Notes under the pieces: generated by a model | Told to the model about the DNA's origin: nothing | What the model saw: only the letters and a program-made list of their open reading frames with translations | The model's database searches: none | DNA from: an uncultured Alphaproteobacteria bacterium | GTDB lineage: Bacteria > Pseudomonadota > Alphaproteobacteria > RF32 > CAG-239 | Direction: 5' to 3' | DNA length: 5,756 bases | Assembly: GCA_946618745.1 (NCBI GenBank) | Contig: CAMOLN010000078.1 | Coordinates: forward strand, 1-5,756 | Translations under genes and position numbers: made by a program | Shown here: piece by piece, positions 1 through 5,756 of the stretch | Position numbering within the stretch: position 1 is the stretch's first letter | How the letters are laid out: each line of letters opens with the position of its first letter

Positions 1-1
1 G

Positions 2-2248
2 CATCCTCGTTCGTATACGGCTTTGGATGTAATATCGCGTAAAAAAAGAATGCAGGGATTTAACGTGTTGTATCCGATAGGATTTGATGCTTTCGGACTT
101 CCGGCGGAAAATTATGCTATAAAAACCGGTATTCATCCGGCTGTTTCAACTAAAGAGAATATTGAAAACTTTACTCGTCAATTAAAGATGATAGGTTTAT
201 CATTTGATTGGGACAGGTGTATTTCTACTTGTGATCCGGAATACTATAAGTGGACGCAGTGGATGTTTATTCAATTATATAAGAAAGGTTTAGCTTATAA
301 AGGAAAAATGGCAATTAATTGGTGCCCGTCTTGTAAAGTAGGGCTTGCTAATGAAGAAGTGGTTAACGGTTGTTGTGAGAGATGCGGTGCTCCGGTGATA
401 CGTAAGGAGAAGGAACAGTGGATTGTAGCAATTACCAAATATGCCGATAGATTAATTGATGATTTGTCTGATTTAAATTTTATTGACAGAGTTAAAGCAC
501 AACAAATTAATTGGATTGGTCGTTCTGAAGGTGCAGAATTGGATTTTAAATTTGGCGATGATAAGTTAAAAGTATTTACGACTCGACCGGACACGGCTTT
601 TGGGGTTACTTATATGGTATTGGCACCGGAGCATCCTTTTGTTGCTAAATATATGGATAAATTTGAAAATCAATCCGAGGTAAAGGCTTATGTTGAGGAG
701 ACTGCAAAAAAATCAGAATTGCAGCGTTCAATAAGTGAGGAAAAAACCGGAGTTGAGTTGAAGGGTATTAAAGCAGAAAATCCATTTAACGGCGAGATGA
801 TTCCGGTGTTTATATCGGATTATGTGCTGACCGGATATGGTACAGGGGCAATTATGGCAGTGCCGGCGCATGATCAACGAGATTATGATTTTGCAAAGAA
901 ATTTAATTTACCGATTGTTCAAGTGTTATCCGGCGGAGATATTTCTGAAAAAGCTTGGGAAGAAGACGGAGAACATATCAATTCCGGTTTTTTGAACGGA
1001 ATGAATAAAGAAGATGCAATGCGTAAAGCTATAGATTATGCAGTTGAAAAAGGTTTCGGTAATTCTAAAATTAATTTTAAACTGCGTGATTGGATATTTT
1101 CAAGGCAGCGTTACTGGGGCGAACCTATTCCAATGGTTTATTGCGAAAAATGCGGTTGGCAGCCTTTAGATGAAAAGGATTTACCGCTAAAATTGCCGGA
1201 GGTAAAAGATTATTTGCCTAATGATGAAGGTGATTCACCTTTGGCAAAAGCTACGGATTGGGTTAATACTACTTGTCCTAAATGCGGAGGACACGCCAGA
1301 AGAGAGACAGATGTTATGCCTAATTGGGCCGGGTCATCTTGGTATTTTCTGCGTTATTGTGATCCGCATAATGATAAAGAGTTTGCTTCAAAAGAAGCAT
1401 TGGATTATTGGATGAATGTTGATTGGTATAATGGGGGAATGGAACATACCACATTGCACTTATTATATTCACGTTTTTGGCACAAGTTTTTATACGATTG
1501 CGGCTTTGTTCCGACAAAAGAACCATATAACAAGCGGACTTCTCATGGGATGATTTTGGCGGCAAACGGAGAGAAGATGTCAAAATCCAGAGGTAACGTG
1601 GTTAATCCTGATGATATTGTGGAAAATTACGGTGCTGATAGTTTTAGACTTTATGAAATGTTCATAGGTCCTTTCGAACAAACTGCGATGTGGTCGGAAG
1701 AAAGTCTTATGGGGGTTTATCGATTTGTCGGAAAAGTTTATAATTTGTTTAAGAAAGTTTATAAGGACGAAGAAGTGTCGATGTCGCAAAAAGATCTGCA
1801 GGTAATGCATACTTGTATATTGGAAGTTACGGAGCGAATCGATCAGATGAAATTTAATACGGCGGTTTCATCTTTGATGAGTTATGTTAATTATCTTTCT
1901 ACAAAAGAAAAAATAGCTCGTACTTTATATGCTAATTTATTGAAATTGATGGCTCCTTTTACTCCTCATTTGGCAGAAGAAATGTGGGCCAGATTAGGGT
2001 ATGACAGTTTGATTATTAACGAAACATGGCCTATAGGAGATGCCAAATTGGCAGAAAATAATGTTGTTACATACGCTGTGCAGATATGCGGTAAAGTAAG
2101 AGCAACTGTGGATATGCCTAAAGATGCTGACAGAGCGGATATTGAAAAGGCGGCTTTGAATTTGGATAATATTAAGCGCAATTTGGCGGGTAAAGAAGTT
2201 AAAAAGATTATTGTTGTTCCCAACAAAATTGTAAATATTGTCGTTTAA
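2..2248 (+). CDS. leuS: Leucyl-tRNA synthetase, 5'-truncated by the window edge
   Basis: Class I aminoacyl-tRNA synthetase that charges tRNA-Leu in the cytoplasm. The first whole codon (base 2) is the last His of the HIGH motif, followed by PRSYTALDVISRKKRMQG, so roughly 45-50 N-terminal residues lie outside the window; the TTG at 23 is internal, not a start. Visible landmarks in order: a four-Cys zinc site (CPSC at 323-334, CERC at 374-385); the CP1 editing domain, with its threonine-rich TTRPDT (578-595) and the VPAHDQRD loop (860-883) holding the conserved editing Asp; a second Cys4 knuckle (CEKC 1142-1153, CPKC 1274-1285); KMSKS (1574-1588); the anticodon-binding helical domain; and the C-terminal VQICGKVRA domain ending VNIVV. 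It has 748 residues here, so about 800 in full. Only six residues separate GMI from KMSKS, so the leucine-specific insertion of E. coli-type LeuRS is absent, which is unusual for a proteobacterium. It ends in tandem in-frame stops, TAA then TAG. Confidence 0.97.
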   Translation, partial: HPRSYTALDVISRKKRMQGFNVLYPIGFDAFGLPAENYAIKTGIHPAVSTKENIENFTRQLKMIGLSFDWDRCISTCDPEYYKWTQWMFIQLYKKGLAYKGKMAINWCPSCKVGLANEEVVNGCCERCGAPVIRKEKEQWIVAITKYADRLIDDLSDLNFIDRVKAQQINWIGRSEGAELDFKFGDDKLKVFTTRPDTAFGVTYMVLAPEHPFVAKYMDKFENQSEVKAYVEETAKKSELQRSISEEKTGVELKGIKAENPFNGEMIPVFISDYVLTGYGTGAIMAVPAHDQRDYDFAKKFNLPIVQVLSGGDISEKAWEEDGEHINSGFLNGMNKEDAMRKAIDYAVEKGFGNSKINFKLRDWIFSRQRYWGEPIPMVYCEKCGWQPLDEKDLPLKLPEVKDYLPNDEGDSPLAKATDWVNTTCPKCGGHARRETDVMPNWAGSSWYFLRYCDPHNDKEFASKEALDYWMNVDWYNGGMEHTTLHLLYSRFWHKFLYDCGFVPTKEPYNKRTSHGMILAANGEKMSKSRGNVVNPDDIVENYGADSFRLYEMFIGPFEQTAMWSEESLMGVYRFVGKVYNLFKKVYKDEEVSMSQKDLQVMHTCILEVTERIDQMKFNTAVSSLMSYVNYLSTKEKIARTLYANLLKLMAPFTPHLAEEMWARLGYDSLIINETWPIGDAKLAENNVVTYAVQICGKVRATVDMPKDADRADIEKAALNLDNIKRNLAGKEVKKIIVVPNKIVNIVV

Positions 2249-2249
2249 T

Positions 2250-2255
2250 AGGAGG
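2250..2255 (+). promoter_or_regulatory. Strong Shine-Dalgarno for lptE
   Basis: AGGAGG, a perfect match to the 16S anti-Shine-Dalgarno core, ends five bases before the lptE ATG. It is the strongest ribosome binding site in the window. It overlaps the second (TAG) of the tandem stop codons of leuS, so ribosomes terminating on leuS are placed directly on the lptE initiation site. Confidence 0.85.
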
Positions 2256-2260
2256 TGTAG

Positions 2261-2794
2261 ATGAGATTTTTTAAGATACTGTTTGTTACTGCAGTGCTAT
2301 GCTCATGTGGGTTTCAGCCTTTGTATGTGCAGCGCAGTAATACTTCGGGATGGTATTTTAATGACCAATTCGACACATCAATTACTACAGAGATGGCAAA
2401 GATAAAAGTAACAGCGATAAAGGATCGTTTCGGGCAACAGTTGCGTAATCATTTGTTAGATTTGTTGACACCTAAAGGAATACCGAATGAACCGAAATAC
2501 CGGTTGGTGGTGGAGGTATTATCTAGAAATGTTACACAACAAGCGATGCGTGATGATGTTACGGCCACTAATGAAAGAATTAAGTATAATATAGGCTATC
2601 ATTTGTATGAGGGTACGGAAGATTTACTTAAAGGTGATTCAATGGCTATTGTCAGTTATGATATTTTGTCAGATCCTTATTCTACCACAATGTCTCAGAA
2701 GAAGGCTGAAAGTGATGCATCAAGGATTGTCGCAGATGATATAGTGCTTAGGTTGGGTGCTTATTTTCATACGCGGTTTGGCGGAAATAAATGA
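2261..2794 (+). CDS. lptE: LPS-assembly lipoprotein LptE
   Basis: Outer-membrane lipoprotein that plugs and supports the LptD barrel, the last step of lipopolysaccharide export to the cell surface. The 177-residue product starts with a lipoprotein signal: Arg2 and Lys5, a hydrophobic stretch at 6-15, then the lipobox L13-C14-S15-C16. Cleavage before Cys16 gives a mature CGFQPLY start, the usual LptE signature. Gly at +2 is compatible with sorting to the outer membrane. Residues 55-73 (DRFGQQLRNHLLDLLTPKG) and the following Y80-RLVVEV strand fit the alphaproteobacterial form, as does the Ala/Asp-rich C-terminal helix around 148-172. The ATG follows an ideal Shine-Dalgarno, 12 bases after leuS. 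The last codons overlap holA by ATGA. Position between leuS and holA matches the classical proteobacterial cluster. Family assignment is by signature and context; sequence is otherwise divergent, as is normal for LptE. Confidence 0.9.
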   Translation: MRFFKILFVTAVLCSCGFQPLYVQRSNTSGWYFNDQFDTSITTEMAKIKVTAIKDRFGQQLRNHLLDLLTPKGIPNEPKYRLVVEVLSRNVTQQAMRDDVTATNERIKYNIGYHLYEGTEDLLKGDSMAIVSYDILSDPYSTTMSQKKAESDASRIVADDIVLRLGAYFHTRFGGNK

Positions 2795-3837
2795 TATTCA
2801 AGTCTGCACAAGTAGAAAATTATTGCAAGCGTCCTGATTTGAATATCAAGGCGATATTGGTTTATGGCTCGAATGAGGGTCTAATCAGTGAGTATATGCA
2901 AAAATTTACCAAGACGGTCAGTGAAAATTTGCAAGATCCTTTTGCCGTGGCAGAATTAGATTGGGAAGAAATCAGAAATGATGTTGGCGCGTTAATTGGC
3001 GAATATAGTGCTCAATCGTTGATGGTCGGGCGCCGTGTGGTAATTTTAAAAAACGGGACTGACGATTTGGTAAAAGTATTGCAAGGATTTATGGAAACAA
3101 GTAAATCGAACAGCCTATTGCTGGTTAGAGGCAGTGAAAATTTAAATTCACATAGTGCTTTGATTAATTATTTTAACAGTGAATCATTTTTAGCAACAGT
3201 GGCTTGTTACGATGATAGGGGAAAAGATTTAATTTTGTCGGTTAAGCAGATGTTATCCGAAAATAAATTAACTTATTCGCAAGAAGCTTTTGATTTGTTA
3301 TGTTCGATGATGTCAAATGATCGCAAATCTAATCTCAATGAAATCGATAAATTAGTAACGTATGTTGGAAATACCAGACATTTTGAGGTAGATGATGTGC
3401 GTAAGGTTGTGTATGATGCTTCGGCGGGGTTGGTTGATGATTTGTGTTTTTGTACTTTTTCAGGTTTAAAACTTCAGGCGCTAAAAATAGTTAATTATAT
3501 GTTGGATGAGGGAATCGAGGAAGTAAAAATTATAAGAAGTTTGTTAAGGCATGTAACATTGTTATTGGAAGCAAAAAGTTTGGTTGAAAAAGGTATGTCA
3601 TCAGCTGAAGCAGTAAAGAAGACTTTATCAAGAAAGTTGTTTTATCGATATGATATGGCTGAAGCACAGATAAGCGGATGGACTAAAGATCGTTTGTTTG
3701 ATGTTTCGGAGTTGTTATATAATGCTGAAAGAGATTGTAAAACTACGGATTTTCCAAATAAGGAAATATTGACTTATTTAATATTGACTTTGGTAAGTGC
3801 TGCGGCGAAACAAGTCAAATTTGTAAAATTTAATTAA
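2791..3837 (+). CDS. holA: DNA polymerase III delta subunit (clamp loader)
   Basis: The delta subunit opens the beta sliding clamp within the gamma/tau clamp-loader complex during replication. At 348 residues it is close to the E. coli length (343). The AAA+-like N-terminal domain starts with AILVYGSNEGL at 21-31, where the P-loop would be; there is no Walker A lysine, as expected for delta, which does not hydrolyse ATP. Further family blocks are DPFAVAELDW (49-58), GRRVVIL (80-86), VACYDDRGKDL (137-147), NDRKSNLNEIDKLVTYVG (176-193) and DDVRKVVYDAS (201-211). The helical collar domain fills about 240-345, including NAERDCKTTDFPNKEILTYL at 311-330. These blocks resemble alphaproteobacterial HolA most closely. 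The start ATG overlaps the lptE stop (ATGA) with only a weak GGCGGA upstream, so translation is probably coupled to lptE. The stop lies in TTAA, shared with the converging minus-strand gene. Confidence 0.93.
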   Translation: MIFKSAQVENYCKRPDLNIKAILVYGSNEGLISEYMQKFTKTVSENLQDPFAVAELDWEEIRNDVGALIGEYSAQSLMVGRRVVILKNGTDDLVKVLQGFMETSKSNSLLLVRGSENLNSHSALINYFNSESFLATVACYDDRGKDLILSVKQMLSENKLTYSQEAFDLLCSMMSNDRKSNLNEIDKLVTYVGNTRHFEVDDVRKVVYDASAGLVDDLCFCTFSGLKLQALKIVNYMLDEGIEEVKIIRSLLRHVTLLLEAKSLVEKGMSSAEAVKKTLSRKLFYRYDMAEAQISGWTKDRLFDVSELLYNAERDCKTTDFPNKEILTYLILTLVSAAAKQVKFVKFN

Positions 3838-5186
3838 AAGTTCCGGCTATGTTGGAGAAGTTTGTTGATGGTGGTCGGGATATTTTGCTGACGATTATTT
3901 TCAATAATTTCGATAGCTTCAATTTCTTTGTTGCTGAAACTTTTATTGATAGCTAAAGAATCATAATATTGTTTAGCAATATTGTGCATTTTGGCTGCTT
4001 GAAGGTTGTTACCTTGATTGTAGAGATAACCAGACATGCTTTGGCTGGCATTAGCAAGTTCGGCAGGATTTATTTCGGCATCAGCAAAAGAATAAGCATT
4101 TTGATAAGCCCAAATGGCTTTTGATTCGGAATTAGCAATGCGATAAACATCACCTAAACGGCTCCATGCCGTGGCGTTGTTGGAATTTAATTCGACAGCC
4201 ATTTCGTATATTGAAGTGGCTAACATAAGGTTGTTGGATTCGGCTAAAGCACCTAAGCAACAAGCATGTTCCGATACCTCGGAAAGAATTTGTTTCTTTT
4301 TGCTTTCGGTGGCATTGGTGGCCTTATCGATGGTTTTATCCATCAAATTTTCCAAAAGAGCCAAGGCCGGAGTGGGGTCATTATTAGCTAAATGGTAGAG
4401 AGCTTGTTTTTCTGTAGGTAGTTCTGTAGAATTGTCAAGTTGTGAAAATTTGTCGGTTTGGCATAGTTTAATAAAATATTTAACTGCATCGATGAGTTTC
4501 AGAATATCATTTTCATTGCTTAATCCTTTGGTTTTGTAATTTAATGTTTGAGCAATTTTAAGTTCATCGATGTCTCTTCCCAGCATGTCAACAATTAAAC
4601 CGGTAAGGGAAGACAGTTTGGAAGATTGTTGTGTATAGGAAAGCATGGAAGAGTCAATTTTGATTTGGGTATTTCCGGATAGATTTTTTTGCTTTTGCCA
4701 ATCAAAATCTATATCAACGGGAAGATGTTTTGAGGGAATGTTTTGAGAAGGTGGAGTGTCTTCTTTGGAGCCGGTTTTATCAATATATTCGTTTTTTTGT
4801 TTGCGGTTAGATTTTTCAATGGACTTTTGTTCATATCTTTTCTTTTGTTCCAGCTCTTCACGTTGGGAAAGGGCCAGTTCCAGTTCTTTTTGTAATTCTA
4901 ATTCCAATTCTTCCTGTTCTTCTGCGCTAAATGGCGAATCGGGATAAAATGTTGATGATCCGCCTGATGAAACTATATGATTGCGTCCAAATAAGCGTGT
5001 CAGATTGTTTAATACAACAATGATAATGAGAAAGATAAAGATAATCAATGCAGAAATTATTAAGACTAAAGCTAATAATTTGACGTGGTTAAGTTCGGAG
5101 ATATTAATGTGCATATAGTTAAGCACAGCCGATAAAATGGTAAAGGCTTTGGCTACAAACTTAAAAGATAAAATTTGTTCCAGCAT
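3834..5186 (-). CDS. Membrane-anchored TPR-repeat protein of unknown function
   Basis: I do not recognise a named family. The 450-residue product has a weakly hydrophobic, possibly amphipathic N-terminus (6-25), one strong membrane segment at about 37-60, and no cleavable signal or lipobox. Residues 88-131 are rich in Glu, Leu, Gln and Lys and should form a coiled coil. A polar, low-complexity linker follows to about 185. A compact helical unit spans about 192-242 (SLTGLIVDMLGRDIDELK followed by ILKLIDAVKYFIKL). The C-terminal region carries TPR-like repeats: the clearest is at 338-371, with W341, L344, G345, Y348, A357, Y361 and A364 in the consensus positions. A likely repeat precedes it at about 304-337 and a weaker one lies at about 378-411. 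This architecture suggests a membrane-tethered scaffold or assembly factor; that is inference. It is convergent with holA and divergent from the membrane-protein gene at 5269. The ATG at 5184-5186 has no good Shine-Dalgarno. Side of the membrane is not certain. Confidence 0.85.
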   Translation of the reverse strand: MLEQILSFKFVAKAFTILSAVLNYMHINISELNHVKLLALVLIISALIIFIFLIIIVVLNNLTRLFGRNHIVSSGGSSTFYPDSPFSAEEQEELELELQKELELALSQREELEQKKRYEQKSIEKSNRKQKNEYIDKTGSKEDTPPSQNIPSKHLPVDIDFDWQKQKNLSGNTQIKIDSSMLSYTQQSSKLSSLTGLIVDMLGRDIDELKIAQTLNYKTKGLSNENDILKLIDAVKYFIKLCQTDKFSQLDNSTELPTEKQALYHLANNDPTPALALLENLMDKTIDKATNATESKKKQILSEVSEHACCLGALAESNNLMLATSIYEMAVELNSNNATAWSRLGDVYRIANSESKAIWAYQNAYSFADAEINPAELANASQSMSGYLYNQGNNLQAAKMHNIAKQYYDSLAINKSFSNKEIEAIEIIENNRQQNIPTTINKLLQHSRNF

Positions 5187-5198
5187 TATTCTAACCCA

Positions 5199-5226
5199 TT
5201 TACAAAATCTTTTTTTATTTTATACT
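5199..5226 (+). promoter_or_regulatory. Predicted sigma70-type promoter for the 5269 gene
   Basis: TTTACA (5199-5204) and TATACT (5221-5226) each match five of six consensus bases, separated by 16 bases that include a T7 tract. A transcript would start near 5233, leaving a leader of about 35 bases before the ATG at 5269. The AT-rich setting raises the false-positive rate, but position and strand are right. Confidence 0.5.
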
Positions 5227-5228
5227 GT

Positions 5229-5257
5229 ATTATATTTTATGATTTAAATAAATGCAA
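5229..5257 (-). promoter_or_regulatory. Predicted sigma70-type promoter for the TPR-protein gene
   Basis: On the minus strand, TTGCAT (5257-5252) is followed after 17 bases by a perfect TATAAT (5234-5229). The -35 box matches only the first three consensus bases, but spacing and -10 are ideal. Transcription would start near 5222, about 35 bases before the ATG at 5186. The -10 box is two bases from that of the opposing plus-strand promoter. Confidence 0.45.
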
Positions 5258-5268
5258 ATAAATTAACA

Positions 5269-5756
5269 ATGGGTTACCTAAGTCAAAAAAAACATAAGGT
5301 GAGGGAAAAAGTTTTTTTTATAGCAGCAACAGTTGTGATGACGTTGGTGACTTTGGCTTTATTGATTAATCATGAGTTTAGTTTTCTGGGATTAAATTTA
5401 TTTCATTTTTATTGCATAAGTTGGCTATTGTTGATAGGTGCAGTGGCGGCAAGAAAATTGGTTATAGGAATTTTATTGGGAATTATTTTGCTGGTAAATT
5501 ATGTGCTGTTGGCGATGTCTACTAATATATTTTTTTCGGACAGTATAAAGGGAGATTACCATATAAATGTTACTTATAAGGGCATTTCGGAGTATGATAA
5601 AGTTTTATCAAAAGGAATTTTGATGGTGGGACAGACTTCGTTTGCAGAATATGCCGTGATTAATGAAGAGGCGCCGATTATGCTTATAAAAGTTGATTTG
5701 AATCCGGTAGATAAAGACAAGTATGCATTGGTGTTGCAAAGTTTGCGTAATTTTGT
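5269..5756 (+). CDS. Three-helix membrane protein of unknown family, 3'-truncated
   Basis: The open frame continues past the window end; 162 codons are visible. ATG at 5269 is the first start after the in-frame TAA at 5245-5247. It has no Shine-Dalgarno, but no better start lies nearby. The product begins with a basic stretch (KKHKVREK, 7-14), then three hydrophobic helices at about 15-33, 40-60 and 64-83, with Arg62-Lys63 in the second loop. The positive-inside rule puts the N-terminus in the cytoplasm and the region after residue 85 outside, in the periplasm. That region, mixed in character, includes a hydrophobic strand PIMLIKVDLNP near 137-147 and then a helix-like stretch. No catalytic motif is visible. 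A three-helix anchor before a periplasmic domain is seen in some endonuclease/exonuclease/phosphatase-fold proteins, but their early motifs are not here, so I leave it unnamed. It is divergent from, and may be co-regulated with, the TPR-protein gene. Confidence 0.75.
   Translation, partial: MGYLSQKKHKVREKVFFIAATVVMTLVTLALLINHEFSFLGLNLFHFYCISWLLLIGAVAARKLVIGILLGIILLVNYVLLAMSTNIFFSDSIKGDYHINVTYKGISEYDKVLSKGILMVGQTSFAEYAVINEEAPIMLIKVDLNPVDKDKYALVLQSLRNF

Larger units (their letters stand above)
5192..5276. repeat. 9-bp inverted repeat flanking the divergent promoters
   Basis: TAACCCATT at 5192-5200 and its exact reverse complement AATGGGTTA at 5268-5276 lie 76 bp apart centre to centre, with both promoters between them. 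Read outward on each strand, one copy sits six bases before the start codon of the minus-strand gene and the other contains the start codon of the plus-strand gene. The GGG/CCC core stands out in an otherwise almost pure AT region. It may be a pair of operator half-sites or chance; a 67-base loop makes a hairpin unlikely. Confidence 0.5.

Noticed and set aside
23..25. TTG at 23 as the leuS start
   Set aside because: The reading frame is open to the window edge and the upstream codons (HPRSYTA) are conserved LeuRS sequence next to the HIGH motif, so the true start is outside the window.
1221..1415. Alternative-frame plus-strand frame inside leuS
   Set aside because: It overlaps the conserved second zinc knuckle and catalytic core of leuS in another frame and shows no features of its own.
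295..2226. Minus-strand open frames of 76-99 codons inside leuS (295-594, 1320-1583, 1580-1810, 1966-2226)
   Set aside because: They lie opposite strongly conserved LeuRS sequence, have no credible Shine-Dalgarno or recognisable product, and fit chance shadows.
3805..3880. Bidirectional terminator at the holA/TPR-gene junction
   Set aside because: Only short AT palindromes (CAAATTTG, TTTAATTAAA) are present; no GC-rich stem with a flanking T tract can be drawn.
4171..4947. Plus-strand frames 4171-4398 and 4756-4947 opposite the TPR-protein gene
   Set aside because: The second is a Ser/Cys/Phe-rich mirror of the Glu/Gln/Lys-rich coiled coil, which marks it as an antisense artefact; the first has no support either.
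5530..5756. Endonuclease/exonuclease/phosphatase-fold assignment for the partial membrane protein
   Set aside because: The three-helix anchor and the PIMLIKVDLN strand are suggestive, but the early motifs of that fold (WN and the catalytic Glu) are absent between the last helix and this strand, and the rest is outside the window.
1..5756. Mobile elements, tRNA or rRNA genes, CRISPR arrays, riboswitches
   Set aside because: Coding density is near complete; no terminal repeats with a transposase, spaced direct repeats or RNA-gene signatures were seen, and the only gap over 12 bases is 5187-5268.

Overview
The window is AT-rich bacterial chromosomal DNA, most likely from a host-associated or otherwise reduced-GC alphaproteobacterium. 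The evidence is the order leuS-lptE-holA, which is conserved in proteobacteria, together with the alphaproteobacterial style of LptE (CGFxPLY after the lipobox, a DRFGQQLRN helix) and of HolA (a CYxDxxxDL block and an NDRxSNLNEIDKL block). There are no mobile elements, RNA genes or CRISPR arrays. The species cannot be named from this sequence.

Bases 1-3837 hold a tightly packed plus-strand operon. It begins with leuS, whose 5' end is cut off by the window edge exactly at the last His of the HIGH motif. After 12 bases and a very strong Shine-Dalgarno comes lptE, an outer-membrane LPS-assembly lipoprotein. lptE overlaps holA (DNA polymerase III delta subunit, clamp loader) by ATGA. These are housekeeping genes for translation, outer-membrane biogenesis and replication, linked by position rather than by shared pathway. 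The leuS product does not look like a usual proteobacterial LeuRS: it lacks the leucine-specific insertion before KMSKS and carries HPxxYTAxD after the HIGH motif. It is therefore a candidate for in-place replacement by a foreign homologue.

Bases 3834-5186 on the minus strand encode a 450-residue protein I cannot name. It has one strong membrane segment, a Glu/Leu/Gln-rich predicted coiled coil, a polar linker and a C-terminal TPR-like helical-repeat region. Its stop codon shares the palindrome TTAA with the holA stop, so the two genes converge with no space between them.

Bases 5187-5268 are a compact divergent control region. Two credible sigma70-type promoters stand back to back with their -10 boxes two bases apart, flanked by an exact 9-bp inverted repeat. 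From 5269 a plus-strand gene begins and runs off the window. It encodes three membrane helices followed by a probably periplasmic domain of unknown family. The divergent pair of unnamed membrane proteins is the least explained part of the window.
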